Position numbers and translations under genes: made by a program. From assembly GCA_049414625.1 (NCBI GenBank), contig JBMSAU010000033.1, forward strand, positions 1 to 17,948: DNA of 17,948 nt, read 5' to 3'. This document shows, piece by piece, positions 6,824 through 14,356 of this stretch. A model generated the notes under the pieces. That model had not been told where the DNA came from, made no database searches, and saw only the letters and a program-made list of their open reading frames with translations. Source of the DNA: WYEG01 sp049414625 (GTDB lineage Bacteria > Desulfobacterota > Thermodesulfobacteria > Thermodesulfobacteriales > Thermodesulfobacteriaceae). Position 1 is the stretch's first letter. The number at the start of each line of letters is the position of its first letter.

Positions 6824-8824
6824 ATGCCTAAAATTTGGAGTTATAACTTTGGATTACCATGTGCTGAGCCAGAGATTGTTGAGAAGGAAACAGATATTCT
6901 TATCGTAGGTGGCGGAATGGCCGCCTGCGGTGCTGCTGTAGAAGCTGTTCGTTGGGCTAAACCCTTTGGTATTAGGATCATACTCTGTGATAAGGCTGCT
7001 ATGGAAAGGTCTGGTGCTGTGGCTATGGGGCTTTCAGCTATTAACACCTACATTGGTGAAAACACGCCTGATGATTACGTGAGAATGGTTCGTTGCGACC
7101 TCATGGGTATTATTCGTGAAGACCTCTCCTTCGATGTAGGTCGTCATGTTGATGATACCGTCCACGCCTTTGAAGAGTGGGGTCTTCCTATTTGGAAGCA
7201 AGATCCCAACACAGGTAAGACTCTTGATGGAGCTGAAGCAAAGGCACGTGGGCTTACTCTTAAGGCTGGAGCAAAGCCTGTCCGTTCTGGTCGTTGGCAG
7301 ATCATGATCAATGGTGAATCTTATAAGGTTATCGTTGCTGAAGCAGCAAAGAATGCTCTTACTTCTTATGATAAGGCAGAAATCCTTGAAAGGTGCTTTA
7401 TCGTAAGACCACTTCTTGATGCTAACGAAAAGAATAGGTGTGCTGGTGCAGTTGGATTTTCAGTAAGAGAAAACAAGATCTTTATCATCAAAGCTAACGC
7501 AACTCTTCTTGCTACTGGTGGAGCAGTTAATGTTTATCGTCCTCGTTCCGTCGATGAGGGTAAGGGTAGGACTTGGTATCCTGTATGGAACGCAGGTTCT
7601 GGATATGCTATGTGTGCTATGAGCGGTGCTAAGCTTGTCCTCATGGAAAACAGATTCGTTCCTGCACGGTTCAAGGATGGATATGGACCTGTAGGAGCAT
7701 GGTTCTTGCTCTTTAAAGCTCGGGCAACAAACGCTTTTGATGAGGACTATGTTGCTAAGCACAAAGAGGAGCTCAAGAAGTTTGCACCTTACAGTGAAGC
7801 TTCTGTCGTCGGTACCTGTTTAAGAAACCATGCCATGCTCATTGAAATGAAGGAAGGGCGTGGACCAATCTTTATGCACACTGAGTGGGCGCTTCAGGAT
7901 GCAGAAAAGAAAATGGATAAGAAAGAATTTAAGCACCTTATTGCCGAAGCTTGGGAAGACTTCCTTGACATGTGCGTAACCCAGGCAGGACTTTGGGCTT
8001 GCTTGAACATTGAGCCTGAGAAGAAGCCATCTGAGATTATGCCCTCTGAGCCTTACTTCCTTGGGTCACACGCTGGATGTGCTGGAGCTTGGTGCTGTGG
8101 TCCAGATGAAGAGTGGGTGCCAGAGGAGTACAAGAAACCATGGAGAGAAATCGGTCTTTACAATAGGATGACCACTGTAAAAGGGCTCTTCTGCGCTGGT
8201 GACACTGTGGGTGCTTGTGGACATAAATTCTCCTCTGGTTCTCATGTTGAGGGTCGTATAGCTGCTAAGGCAATGGTTAAGTTTGTTCTTGATCATAAAG
8301 ATTACAAACCAACCATTAAAGAGACGCATGAAGAGCTTAAGAAAGAAATCTATGGACCTTGGTACAGGTTTGAGCAGAATAAGAACGCAACAACTGTTTA
8401 TGAAGTTAACCCCAACTATCTCGTTCCCAGGCACATTCAGGCAAGGCTTATGAAGATTATGGACGAGTATGTTGCTGGAACCTCCACTTACTACATGACA
8501 AACAAAGTTATGCTTGAGAGAGGTCTTGAGCTTTTAAGAATGCTTAAAGAGGATATGGAGCTTGCTGCAGCAAGGGACTTGCACGAGCTCATGAGAGCTT
8601 GGGAGAACAGACACCGTGTATGGACTGCCGAGGCTCATCTCTTGCATATCCTCTTCCGTGAAGAAACAAGATATCCTGGATATTACTACAGGGCTGACTT
8701 CCTGAACATCGATGATGCTAACTGGAGGTGTTTCACCCTTTCTAGATGGGATCCTGAGACTAAGCAGTGGACATTAGAGACTTATCCATATGTCCAGATC
8801 ATTCCTGATCCTCTTGGACCGTAA
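6824..8824 (+). CDS. aprA: Adenylylsulfate reductase, alpha (FAD) subunit
   Basis: Catalytic flavoprotein that reduces APS to sulfite and AMP. The 666-residue length is normal. The FAD-binding Rossmann motif is at 25-37 (ILIVGGGMAACG), belonging to the fumarate reductase/succinate dehydrogenase flavoprotein fold. R282 in NRFVPARF and H416 in GSHAGCAGAW lie in the contexts of the catalytic Arg and His of Archaeoglobus AprA. The C-terminal helical domain ends in a short Pro-rich tail. ATG 6824 follows AGGAGGTGG. A strong intrinsic terminator lies 16 bases downstream, ending the sat-apr unit. Codon usage and intactness suggest a highly expressed gene. Confidence 0.98.
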   Translation: MPKIWSYNFGLPCAEPEIVEKETDILIVGGGMAACGAAVEAVRWAKPFGIRIILCDKAAMERSGAVAMGLSAINTYIGENTPDDYVRMVRCDLMGIIREDLSFDVGRHVDDTVHAFEEWGLPIWKQDPNTGKTLDGAEAKARGLTLKAGAKPVRSGRWQIMINGESYKVIVAEAAKNALTSYDKAEILERCFIVRPLLDANEKNRCAGAVGFSVRENKIFIIKANATLLATGGAVNVYRPRSVDEGKGRTWYPVWNAGSGYAMCAMSGAKLVLMENRFVPARFKDGYGPVGAWFLLFKARATNAFDEDYVAKHKEELKKFAPYSEASVVGTCLRNHAMLIEMKEGRGPIFMHTEWALQDAEKKMDKKEFKHLIAEAWEDFLDMCVTQAGLWACLNIEPEKKPSEIMPSEPYFLGSHAGCAGAWCCGPDEEWVPEEYKKPWREIGLYNRMTTVKGLFCAGDTVGACGHKFSSGSHVEGRIAAKAMVKFVLDHKDYKPTIKETHEELKKEIYGPWYRFEQNKNATTVYEVNPNYLVPRHIQARLMKIMDEYVAGTSTYYMTNKVMLERGLELLRMLKEDMELAAARDLHELMRAWENRHRVWTAEAHLLHILFREETRYPGYYYRADFLNIDDANWRCFTLSRWDPETKQWTLETYPYVQIIPDPLGP

Positions 8825-8840
8825 GTAGGTTGAATGTTTA

Positions 8841-8867
8841 GGGGGGCTTATCAGCCCCCCTTTTTTT
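8841..8867 (+). terminator. Rho-independent terminator after aprA
   Basis: A perfect 8-bp stem, GGGGGGCT (8841-8848) with AGCCCCCC (8853-8860), closes a four-base loop and is followed by seven T residues at 8861-8867. It lies 16 bases after the aprA stop, so sat-aprBA and qmoABC are separate transcription units unless read-through occurs. Confidence 0.93.
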
Positions 8868-8917
8868 ATACTTCCTTTAAAGAGAATACATATAAGTATT
8901 TCCTTTAAAGGAAGTAT
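8868..8917. repeat. 15-bp inverted repeat upstream of qmoA, operator-like
   Basis: Arms ATACTTCCTTTAAAG (8868-8882) and CTTTAAAGGAAGTAT (8903-8917) are perfect inverted copies with a 20-base loop. The 11-mer TTCCTTTAAAG also occurs twice in direct orientation (8872-8882 and 8900-8910), 28 bases apart; the right copy extends to the palindrome CCTTTAAAGG. The arrangement suits a transcription factor binding two half-palindromic sites, or an mRNA hairpin. It fills the gap between the terminator and qmoA. A TATAAT at 8923-8928 lies just beyond it but would start transcription inside the qmoA ribosome binding site. Confidence 0.65.
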
Positions 8918-8942
8918 GAGTTTATAATTAAGGAGGTTGCTA

Positions 8943-10178
8943 ATGTTCAAGAAGCCGATCTTGGTAGTTGGTGGAGGAATAAGCGGGATAACTGCGGCAA
9001 TTGAAGCGGCAGAAATGGAAGCTGATGTGATTTTAGTTGAGTCTTTACCGACTTTAGGAGGCAGGGTAGCCCAGCTTAGGCATTATTTCCCAAAGTTGTG
9101 TCCACCTACTTGTGGACTTGAGATAAACTATAAACGCATGAAAGCTCGTGGAAATTTAGAGATGTATACCATGGCAGATGTCTTAGAGGTATCAGGAAGT
9201 GCTGGGAATTTTAAGGTAAAGGTAAGAATTAGACCAAGATATGTTAACGACAATTGCACGGCTTGTGGAGAGTGTGAGAAAGTTTGTGAGGGTGAAAGGT
9301 TGAGCGATTTTGATTTTGGGCTTAAAAAAACTAAAGCCATATATTTGCCCTATCCGATGGCGTTTCCAGCGAAGTATGTTTTAGACAAATCAGCTTTAGC
9401 GCCGGGTGATTTAGACCGGATCATGGCAGCATGTAAATATAACGCCATTGACCCGGATATGAAAGAAGAGATAAAGGAGTTTGAGGTAGGAGCTATAATT
9501 TGGGCTACAGGGTGGAAACTTTATGATGCCACAAAGCTTGATAATTTAGGGTTTGGAAGGTTTGCTAATGTAGTGACGAACATGCAAGTGGAAAGGATGG
9601 CCTCACCTTGGGGTCCAACGAACGGAAAAATCATAAGACCTTCTGATGGAGTTCAGCCAAATAGAGTTGCCTTTGTTCAGTGTGCTGGCTCAAGGGATGA
9701 AAATCATTTGCCATATTGTTCATATATCTGCTGTTTGGCCACTCTTAAGCATGCATTATACTTAGCAGAGCAAAATCCGGATACAGAATCCTTAGTATTT
9801 TACATTGATATACGCACGCCTGGGCGTTATGAAAAATTCCTGTGGAGGGCTCAATCAGAAGCAAAGGTCAATTTTATTAAAGGAAAGGTAGCCAAAATCG
9901 AGGAAGATCCCGATACAAAAGATTTGATTGTGACAGCAGAGGATACTATATCGGGGAAAAGAGTAAAGGAACGGGTTAACATGGTTGTTTTAGCTATGGG
10001 TATGCAACCCAGTATGGCAGGAATTAGCATACCAGGAGTCTCCATTGATGAATACGGTTTTGTGCGTGAGACTGAGGGAATTATTCCTGTTGGTTGTGCT
10101 AAGAAACCGTTAGATGTTATGACATCAAATGAGACGGCAACAGGCGCTGTGATTAAAGCTTTGCAGTATGTTAAATAA
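8943..10178 (+). CDS. qmoA: Quinone-interacting oxidoreductase subunit A (HdrA-like)
   Basis: FAD subunit of the membrane-bound Qmo complex, which feeds electrons from menaquinol to APS reductase. The 411-residue protein shows the FAD-binding motif at 6-15 (ILVVGGGISG), the LGGRVAQL motif, CPPTCGLE (53-60) and a [4Fe-4S] motif C105-x2-C108-x2-C111-x3-C115. The HdrA-like FVQCAGSRDE and NHLPYCSYICC signature follows about two thirds of the way along. Short length with no extra C-terminal ferredoxin domain separates it from QmoB. A TTG at 8937 would add two residues, but ATG 8943 stands six bases after AGGAGG (8931-8936). It is first in qmoABC, 36 bases before qmoB. Confidence 0.95.
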   Translation: MFKKPILVVGGGISGITAAIEAAEMEADVILVESLPTLGGRVAQLRHYFPKLCPPTCGLEINYKRMKARGNLEMYTMADVLEVSGSAGNFKVKVRIRPRYVNDNCTACGECEKVCEGERLSDFDFGLKKTKAIYLPYPMAFPAKYVLDKSALAPGDLDRIMAACKYNAIDPDMKEEIKEFEVGAIIWATGWKLYDATKLDNLGFGRFANVVTNMQVERMASPWGPTNGKIIRPSDGVQPNRVAFVQCAGSRDENHLPYCSYICCLATLKHALYLAEQNPDTESLVFYIDIRTPGRYEKFLWRAQSEAKVNFIKGKVAKIEEDPDTKDLIVTAEDTISGKRVKERVNMVVLAMGMQPSMAGISIPGVSIDEYGFVRETEGIIPVGCAKKPLDVMTSNETATGAVIKALQYVK

Positions 10179-10214
10179 TATAAAAACAATCAGTTATCTT
10201 AAAGGAGGTATAAG

Positions 10215-12416
10215 ATGGAGAAAATCGGGGTTTTTATCTGTAAAAGTTGTGATATAGGGGCTCGTCTTGATATAGCAGAGCTTGAGGCAACTGCAAGAGA
10301 GGAGGGTATTACTTCAGTTTATTCTGCTGAATTCCTCTGTTCAAAAGAAGGCAAAGCTTTTATTGATTCTAAAATTCAGGAAGATGGATTGGATGCTGTG
10401 TCAATCTGTGCATGTTCTTTTAGAGTAAATTATGATGTATTTAATTTTGGAAAGGTGGCTGTTGATAGAGTGAACTTGCGTGAGGGTGTTGTTTGGAGTA
10501 GGTTCCCAGTTGGTGAAAACGGAGAAGTATTAGACGATAGCGTTGAGGTAGCAAGTGGGGTTAGTTTTAAGGATGAGCTAATGGCTTTGGCTAAAGACTA
10601 CATTAGGATGAGCATTGCTAAACTTAGGGTCTACAAGTTGCCTGAATCTTACAAGCCAGAAGAAGAATTATCAAAAACCATATTGGTGATTGGAGGAGGC
10701 GTTGCTGGATTAACGGCAGCTTTGGAGTGTGCGAAGCTTGGTTATCCTGTTGTTCTTGTGGAGAAAGAAAAGGAGCTTGGTGGATTTGCGGCAAAATTAA
10801 AAGCTCAATGTCAAACGAATTATCCATACACTGAGCTGGTAAAGCCAATCGTTTTTGATTTAATAAAGGAAGTCGAAAGTAATGACCTTATAAAGGTTTA
10901 CAAGGGAGCAACCCTTACAAGTTTATTTGGTGGACCAGGTCTTTTTACAGCTAAGATTAAGCAGGATGGAAAAGAAGAAGAAGTTAAGGTTGGTGCTGTA
11001 GTATTAGCAACCGGTTTTAAACCATACGATGCATCTAATCTTTCCCATTTAGGATATGGAGTTGTGCCAAATGTAATGACCAATGTAGAGTTTGAGTTAA
11101 AGGCAGCTAAGGGGGATTTTACTCGTCCTTCTGATGGTGCTCCCATTAAGAGCGTTCTCTTTATTCAGTGTGCAGGGCAGAGAAGCGAGGAGCATTTACC
11201 CTATTGTTCAAGTTATTGCTGTTTAGCCTCTCTAAAACAAGCAAAATATTTAAGAGAAGCCGACCCAGAGAGCAAGGCCTATATCGTTTATGAATACATG
11301 AGAACCATGGGAATATATGAAAACTTCTATAAGACTTTACAGAATGACCCAGGGGTATTTTTAACTAAGGGGAAGGTAGTAGAAGTTTCTGAAGGAGGAA
11401 ACGGAAAAGTTAAAGTGGTAATAGATGAGACTCTTTTTGGAGAAAAAATTGAAGTTGAGGTAGATGCTGTTGTTTTAGCTATTGGGATGGTTCCTACTAC
11501 CAAGGATGAACCTATTCTTAATCTTCAATACAGACAAGGTCCAGCTTTACCTGAGCTTGAGTTGTTCTATGGTTTTGCAGACTCTAACTACATTTGCTTC
11601 CCGTATGAGACAAGAAGGACGGGTGTATATGCAGCAGGAGCTGTTCATCAACCAATGACCATTGATCAGGTTATCGACGATGCACGAGGAGCTGCGTTAA
11701 AGGCGATTCAGAGCTTAACTGCTATTGAGATGGGTCATGCAGTTCATCCAAGAACCTGGGATTTTGCCCATCCAGAGTGGGATTTGAAGATGTGCACTCA
11801 GTGTAAGAGATGCACTGAGGAGTGCCCCTTTGGGGCTTTAAACGAGGATGAGAAGGCTTATCCAATCCCGTTTATTACTCGTTGTAGAAGATGTGGAACC
11901 TGTTTCGGATCTTGTCCACAGAGGATCATAAACTTCAAGGACTATTCGATAGAGATGGTTTCAAGTATGATAAAAGCCTGTGTAATGCCTGAGCAAGGAT
12001 ATGAGCAGTATAGATTTTTAGCCTTTGTCTGCGAAAACGACGCCTATCCAGTACTAGATATGTTGGCTTATCAAAGGAGGTCTTTGCCAGTAGGCATTAG
12101 GGTAATACCAGTTAGATGTTTGGGAGCGGTTAATGTGGCCTTTATCAAAGATGCCATGAGTAAAGGGTTTGATGGAATATTGTTACTTGGTTGCAAGTTT
12201 GGTGAAAATTATCAGTGCCACTTCATCAAGGGAAGTGAGCTTGCAAACAGAAGAATGGAAAACGTGCAAGAGACTTTACAACAGCTTGCATTAGAGATGG
12301 AAAGAGTAACCATCGACACAGTGGCAATTGATGAAATAGATAAGGTCATTAATAAGGCTAACGAGTTTGTCGAATTGATAAAGAGTTATGGTGAAAATCC
12401 ATTCAAAGGATGGTAA
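10215..12416 (+). CDS. qmoB: Quinone-interacting oxidoreductase subunit B (HdrA-MvhD fusion)
   Basis: Second flavin/iron-sulfur subunit of Qmo, cytoplasmic side. The 733 residues are arranged as an N-terminal cysteine-containing HdrA-type domain (C9, C12, C42 and a CAC near 65-67), an FAD domain with ILVIGGGVAGL (156-166) and LGGFAAKL, and the FIQCAGQRSE and HLPYCSSYCC signature. A 2[4Fe-4S] ferredoxin follows (C527, C530, C533, C537 and C557, C560, C563, C567), then a C-terminal MvhD-like domain (about 590-725) with VRCLGAVN and LLLGCKFGENYQCHF. The HdrA-MvhD pairing is the basis for proposals that Qmo may bifurcate or confurcate electrons with a soluble partner. ATG 10215 follows AGGAGG; qmoC begins 12 bases after the stop. 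Confidence 0.96.
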   Translation: MEKIGVFICKSCDIGARLDIAELEATAREEGITSVYSAEFLCSKEGKAFIDSKIQEDGLDAVSICACSFRVNYDVFNFGKVAVDRVNLREGVVWSRFPVGENGEVLDDSVEVASGVSFKDELMALAKDYIRMSIAKLRVYKLPESYKPEEELSKTILVIGGGVAGLTAALECAKLGYPVVLVEKEKELGGFAAKLKAQCQTNYPYTELVKPIVFDLIKEVESNDLIKVYKGATLTSLFGGPGLFTAKIKQDGKEEEVKVGAVVLATGFKPYDASNLSHLGYGVVPNVMTNVEFELKAAKGDFTRPSDGAPIKSVLFIQCAGQRSEEHLPYCSSYCCLASLKQAKYLREADPESKAYIVYEYMRTMGIYENFYKTLQNDPGVFLTKGKVVEVSEGGNGKVKVVIDETLFGEKIEVEVDAVVLAIGMVPTTKDEPILNLQYRQGPALPELELFYGFADSNYICFPYETRRTGVYAAGAVHQPMTIDQVIDDARGAALKAIQSLTAIEMGHAVHPRTWDFAHPEWDLKMCTQCKRCTEECPFGALNEDEKAYPIPFITRCRRCGTCFGSCPQRIINFKDYSIEMVSSMIKACVMPEQGYEQYRFLAFVCENDAYPVLDMLAYQRRSLPVGIRVIPVRCLGAVNVAFIKDAMSKGFDGILLLGCKFGENYQCHFIKGSELANRRMENVQETLQQLALEMERVTIDTVAIDEIDKVINKANEFVELIKSYGENPFKGW

Positions 12417-12428
12417 AGGGGGGGAGGA

Positions 12429-13616
12429 ATGGAGAGTATAACAAAGATAGATGCTAATTTAGCAGCTGTAAACCAAATTATATCAGCTGGCGGAGATACG
12501 GTTAAAAGGTGTTATCAGTGTGCAACCTGTTCATCTGTATGTTCTTTAGCCTCAGATGAAGCGCCTTTTCCAAGAAAGCAGATGCTTCTTGCTCAGTGGG
12601 GATTTAAAGAGAAGTTACTCTCAGACCCAAGCATTTGGCTTTGTCACCACTGTGGAGATTGCACAAAGTATTGTCCAAGGAATGCAAGACCTGGGGATGT
12701 ATTAGCTTCGTTAAGGCGTCAGGCAGCAAGAGAGTTAGTCCCCTTTAAGTTTATGCATACTTTTTACAACAATCTTTGGGGCTTACCTATATTAATACTA
12801 ATAGCTTTAGCGGTCATCCTTCCGATTATGTTTTTAACCTTTCAAGGTATCCCGTCACTTAGTAACCCAACCTCATTCCCATATTCACCTACTTATTACA
12901 AAATAGGTTTTATGGAATTGCCTGCTCGTGTGGTAATGAACGATTTGATTTTTTTACCATTAGCTGTGTTTATTATAGCAATCATGGCAAGTGCTGTAAG
13001 CAGAATGTGGAATAGTTATTTGGAAACATATAAAATCCCACAGGCTTACAGGATTGGATTCGTAGGTGTAATAAAAACATACTTAATTCCGGCTTTAAAA
13101 GAAATTCTTGCACATAGCAGGTTTGAGAAATGCGGAGCAAATTCTTGGAGGGCAAAACCGCATAAGATGCTGGTGTTCGGATTTATAATTCTATTCATCG
13201 TTACTGTAACAGTTTTCATTCTAGCTGACATTTTGGGGATGCATACACCTTGGAATCCTATAACCCATCCAGTTAAATGGCTTGCTTATATTGGTGGAAT
13301 TTTATTGCTTTACGGTGTCATAGGGCTTATAGTTGGAAGAAATCGGGCAGTTTTAGAGAATAGTTTGCGGACAACCTACGCAGATTCCTTTCTACTTTGG
13401 TTAATTTTAATCGTAGGTGTAACGGGATTTCTATTACCTTTTGCAAGGATCTTCACCTTTTATTATAATTATGTAGGGTATATCTATCTTGCCCATATTA
13501 TCGCTGTTTTCTTACTTTTCTTATCGGTGCCCTATTCAAAGTTTTCTCATTTAGTTTTCAGAACAACGGCTGTTATTTTTGACCTGTATTATAAGGATGT
13601 ACAAAAAAAGCTTTAA
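12429..13616 (+). CDS. qmoC: Quinone-interacting oxidoreductase subunit C (HdrC-HdrE fusion)
   Basis: Membrane subunit of Qmo that oxidises menaquinol through b-type heme and passes electrons to QmoAB. The 395-residue protein has an N-terminal HdrC-like domain with two [4Fe-4S] motifs (C28, C31, C34, C38 and C72, C75, C78, C82). A NarI/HdrE-like membrane domain follows with about six helices, roughly 115-140, 165-190, 245-270, 280-305, 320-345 and 350-372, containing several His that could bind heme b. ATG 12429 follows a G-rich GGGGAGG sequence. A Qmo-type complex ending here is standard. The usual deltaproteobacterial qmoD is not seen; two small membrane genes follow instead. Confidence 0.95.
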   Translation: MESITKIDANLAAVNQIISAGGDTVKRCYQCATCSSVCSLASDEAPFPRKQMLLAQWGFKEKLLSDPSIWLCHHCGDCTKYCPRNARPGDVLASLRRQAARELVPFKFMHTFYNNLWGLPILILIALAVILPIMFLTFQGIPSLSNPTSFPYSPTYYKIGFMELPARVVMNDLIFLPLAVFIIAIMASAVSRMWNSYLETYKIPQAYRIGFVGVIKTYLIPALKEILAHSRFEKCGANSWRAKPHKMLVFGFIILFIVTVTVFILADILGMHTPWNPITHPVKWLAYIGGILLLYGVIGLIVGRNRAVLENSLRTTYADSFLLWLILIVGVTGFLLPFARIFTFYYNYVGYIYLAHIIAVFLLFLSVPYSKFSHLVFRTTAVIFDLYYKDVQKKL

Positions 13617-13656
13617 CTTTTTAAGCTCATAGAGGGGCTATAAAGAAAGTAGGATT

Positions 13657-13956
13657 ATGCTATTCAAAGACAAAGGATCAAAGAAAGGGCTTTACGTTGG
13701 GACAGCAGTTGGGTTGGTGCTTTTTGCACTTTTAGGTTTCTTCCCAAGCGCAATGATGGGAGGGTATGTAGGGATTAAGCTTGCTGAATTGATCGTAGGG
13801 GCACCAGCGGTTGGTATTTTGCCTTATATCTTTTCAGCCTTTAGCATGATAGGAGCGGTTATCTTTACTGGGTTAGTTTTTGTATTAGGTGGAGCTATCG
13901 CTGGCTGGATTGTAGGCGCAAGATCTGAGCTAAAAGCAGAAGAAAGTAAGACTTAA
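13657..13956 (+). CDS. Small glycine-rich membrane protein, copy 1
   Basis: A 99-residue protein of unknown function with a short basic N-terminus (MLFKDKGSKKGLY) and three or four hydrophobic segments (about 12-30, 33-47, 52-75, 74-88). Glycine-zipper-like spacing is seen in GTAVGL, GGYVGIKLAE and GGAIAGWIVG, and the C-terminus is charged. No cysteine or heme motif is present. It lies 40 bases after qmoC and aligns clearly with the next small gene over its first half (KKGLYxGxxxGLxxFAxxGFxPxAxxGGxVGxKLAE), so the two are tandem paralogues. Position suggests a role with Qmo or the downstream NrfD module, for example assembly or membrane docking, but that is inference only. The Shine-Dalgarno sequence (GTAGGA) is weak. 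Confidence 0.8.
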   Translation: MLFKDKGSKKGLYVGTAVGLVLFALLGFFPSAMMGGYVGIKLAELIVGAPAVGILPYIFSAFSMIGAVIFTGLVFVLGGAIAGWIVGARSELKAEESKT

Positions 13957-13965
13957 AAATCCACA

Positions 13966-14022
13966 GGGGACAGGGTCGCTGAAGGAAATAACTCCCCATA
14001 AGCCTCTAGATGCGACCTTGTC
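13966..14022 (+). other. Possible structured RNA leader before second small membrane gene
   Basis: The 88-base gap holds an 11-bp pairing, GACAGGGTCGC (13969-13979) with GCGACCTTGTC (14012-14022), containing one G-T wobble and enclosing 32 bases. GGGGA (13966-13970), at the 5' edge of that stem, could alternatively pair with TCCCC (13993-13997) in the loop, giving a pseudoknot-like alternative. It ends six bases before a perfect ribosome binding site, a position where it could control translation. I do not recognise a known riboswitch class; the fold was judged by eye. Confidence 0.4.
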
Positions 14023-14028
14023 TTTCTT

Positions 14029-14039
14029 AAGGAGGTGAT
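14029..14039 (+). promoter_or_regulatory. Perfect extended Shine-Dalgarno sequence
   Basis: AAGGAGGTGAT is complementary over 11 bases to the 3' end of bacterial 16S rRNA, stronger than at any other gene in the window. It precedes the ATA codon at 14045-14047 with nine bases after GGAGG. No ATG follows within a plausible distance in the coding frame, and the GTG at 14035-14037 overlaps the site and leads to a stop after seven codons. The site therefore supports initiation at or near ATA 14045. Confidence 0.7.
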
Positions 14040-14044
14040 AGGGT

Positions 14045-14269
14045 ATAAAAAGGGTTAAAAAAGGTTTATACATCGGAGGATTAATTGGTTTAATCTTCTT
14101 TGCAATGTTTGGTTTCTTACCCGGGGCCTACATTGGTGGGTTGGTTGGTTTGAAGTTAGCTGAATTTCTCTGGGATCATATCATTGAACCAATGACAGGT
14201 CCTCGGATCCTTGTAGCTCTTTTTGATGTATTACCAATAGGCTGGATAATTGGTTATATTTTATCTTAA
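14045..14269 (+). CDS. Small glycine-rich membrane protein, copy 2, apparent ATA start
   Basis: The frame 14045-14269 encodes 74 residues closely resembling the preceding small protein: KKGLYIGGLIGLIFFAMFGF, then GGLVGLKLAEFL and a final PIGWIIGYILS. The middle hydrophobic stretch of copy 1 (about residues 50-75) is missing here. TAG lies in frame two codons upstream, and the first in-frame ATG is at residue 21, inside the first helix, so the real start must be close to ATA 14045, exactly where copy 1 has its N-terminus (MLFKDKGSKKGLY against IKRVKKGLY). The 11-base Shine-Dalgarno sequence supports this. Either ATA is used as a rare start, or an ATG has mutated to ATA, or the base was misread. 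The body of the frame is undamaged. Function is unknown. Confidence 0.7.
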   Translation: MKRVKKGLYIGGLIGLIFFAMFGFLPGAYIGGLVGLKLAEFLWDHIIEPMTGPRILVALFDVLPIGWIIGYILS

Positions 14270-14356
14270 TCGCAAGAAAAGTTAATCTTCATTAAAAAGT
14301 GAGTGGAAAAAGAAATTAGAATTCTGAGAGAGAAATAATAATATAAGGGGGGGAGG

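Noticed and set aside
8066..8434. 122-codon minus-strand frame inside aprA
   Set aside because: Antisense to well-conserved aprA sequence with no recognisable protein features.
8923..8928. Exact TATAAT before qmoA as the qmo promoter
   Set aside because: Transcription would begin near 8935, inside AGGAGG at 8931-8936, leaving no usable ribosome binding site, and there is no good -35 box.
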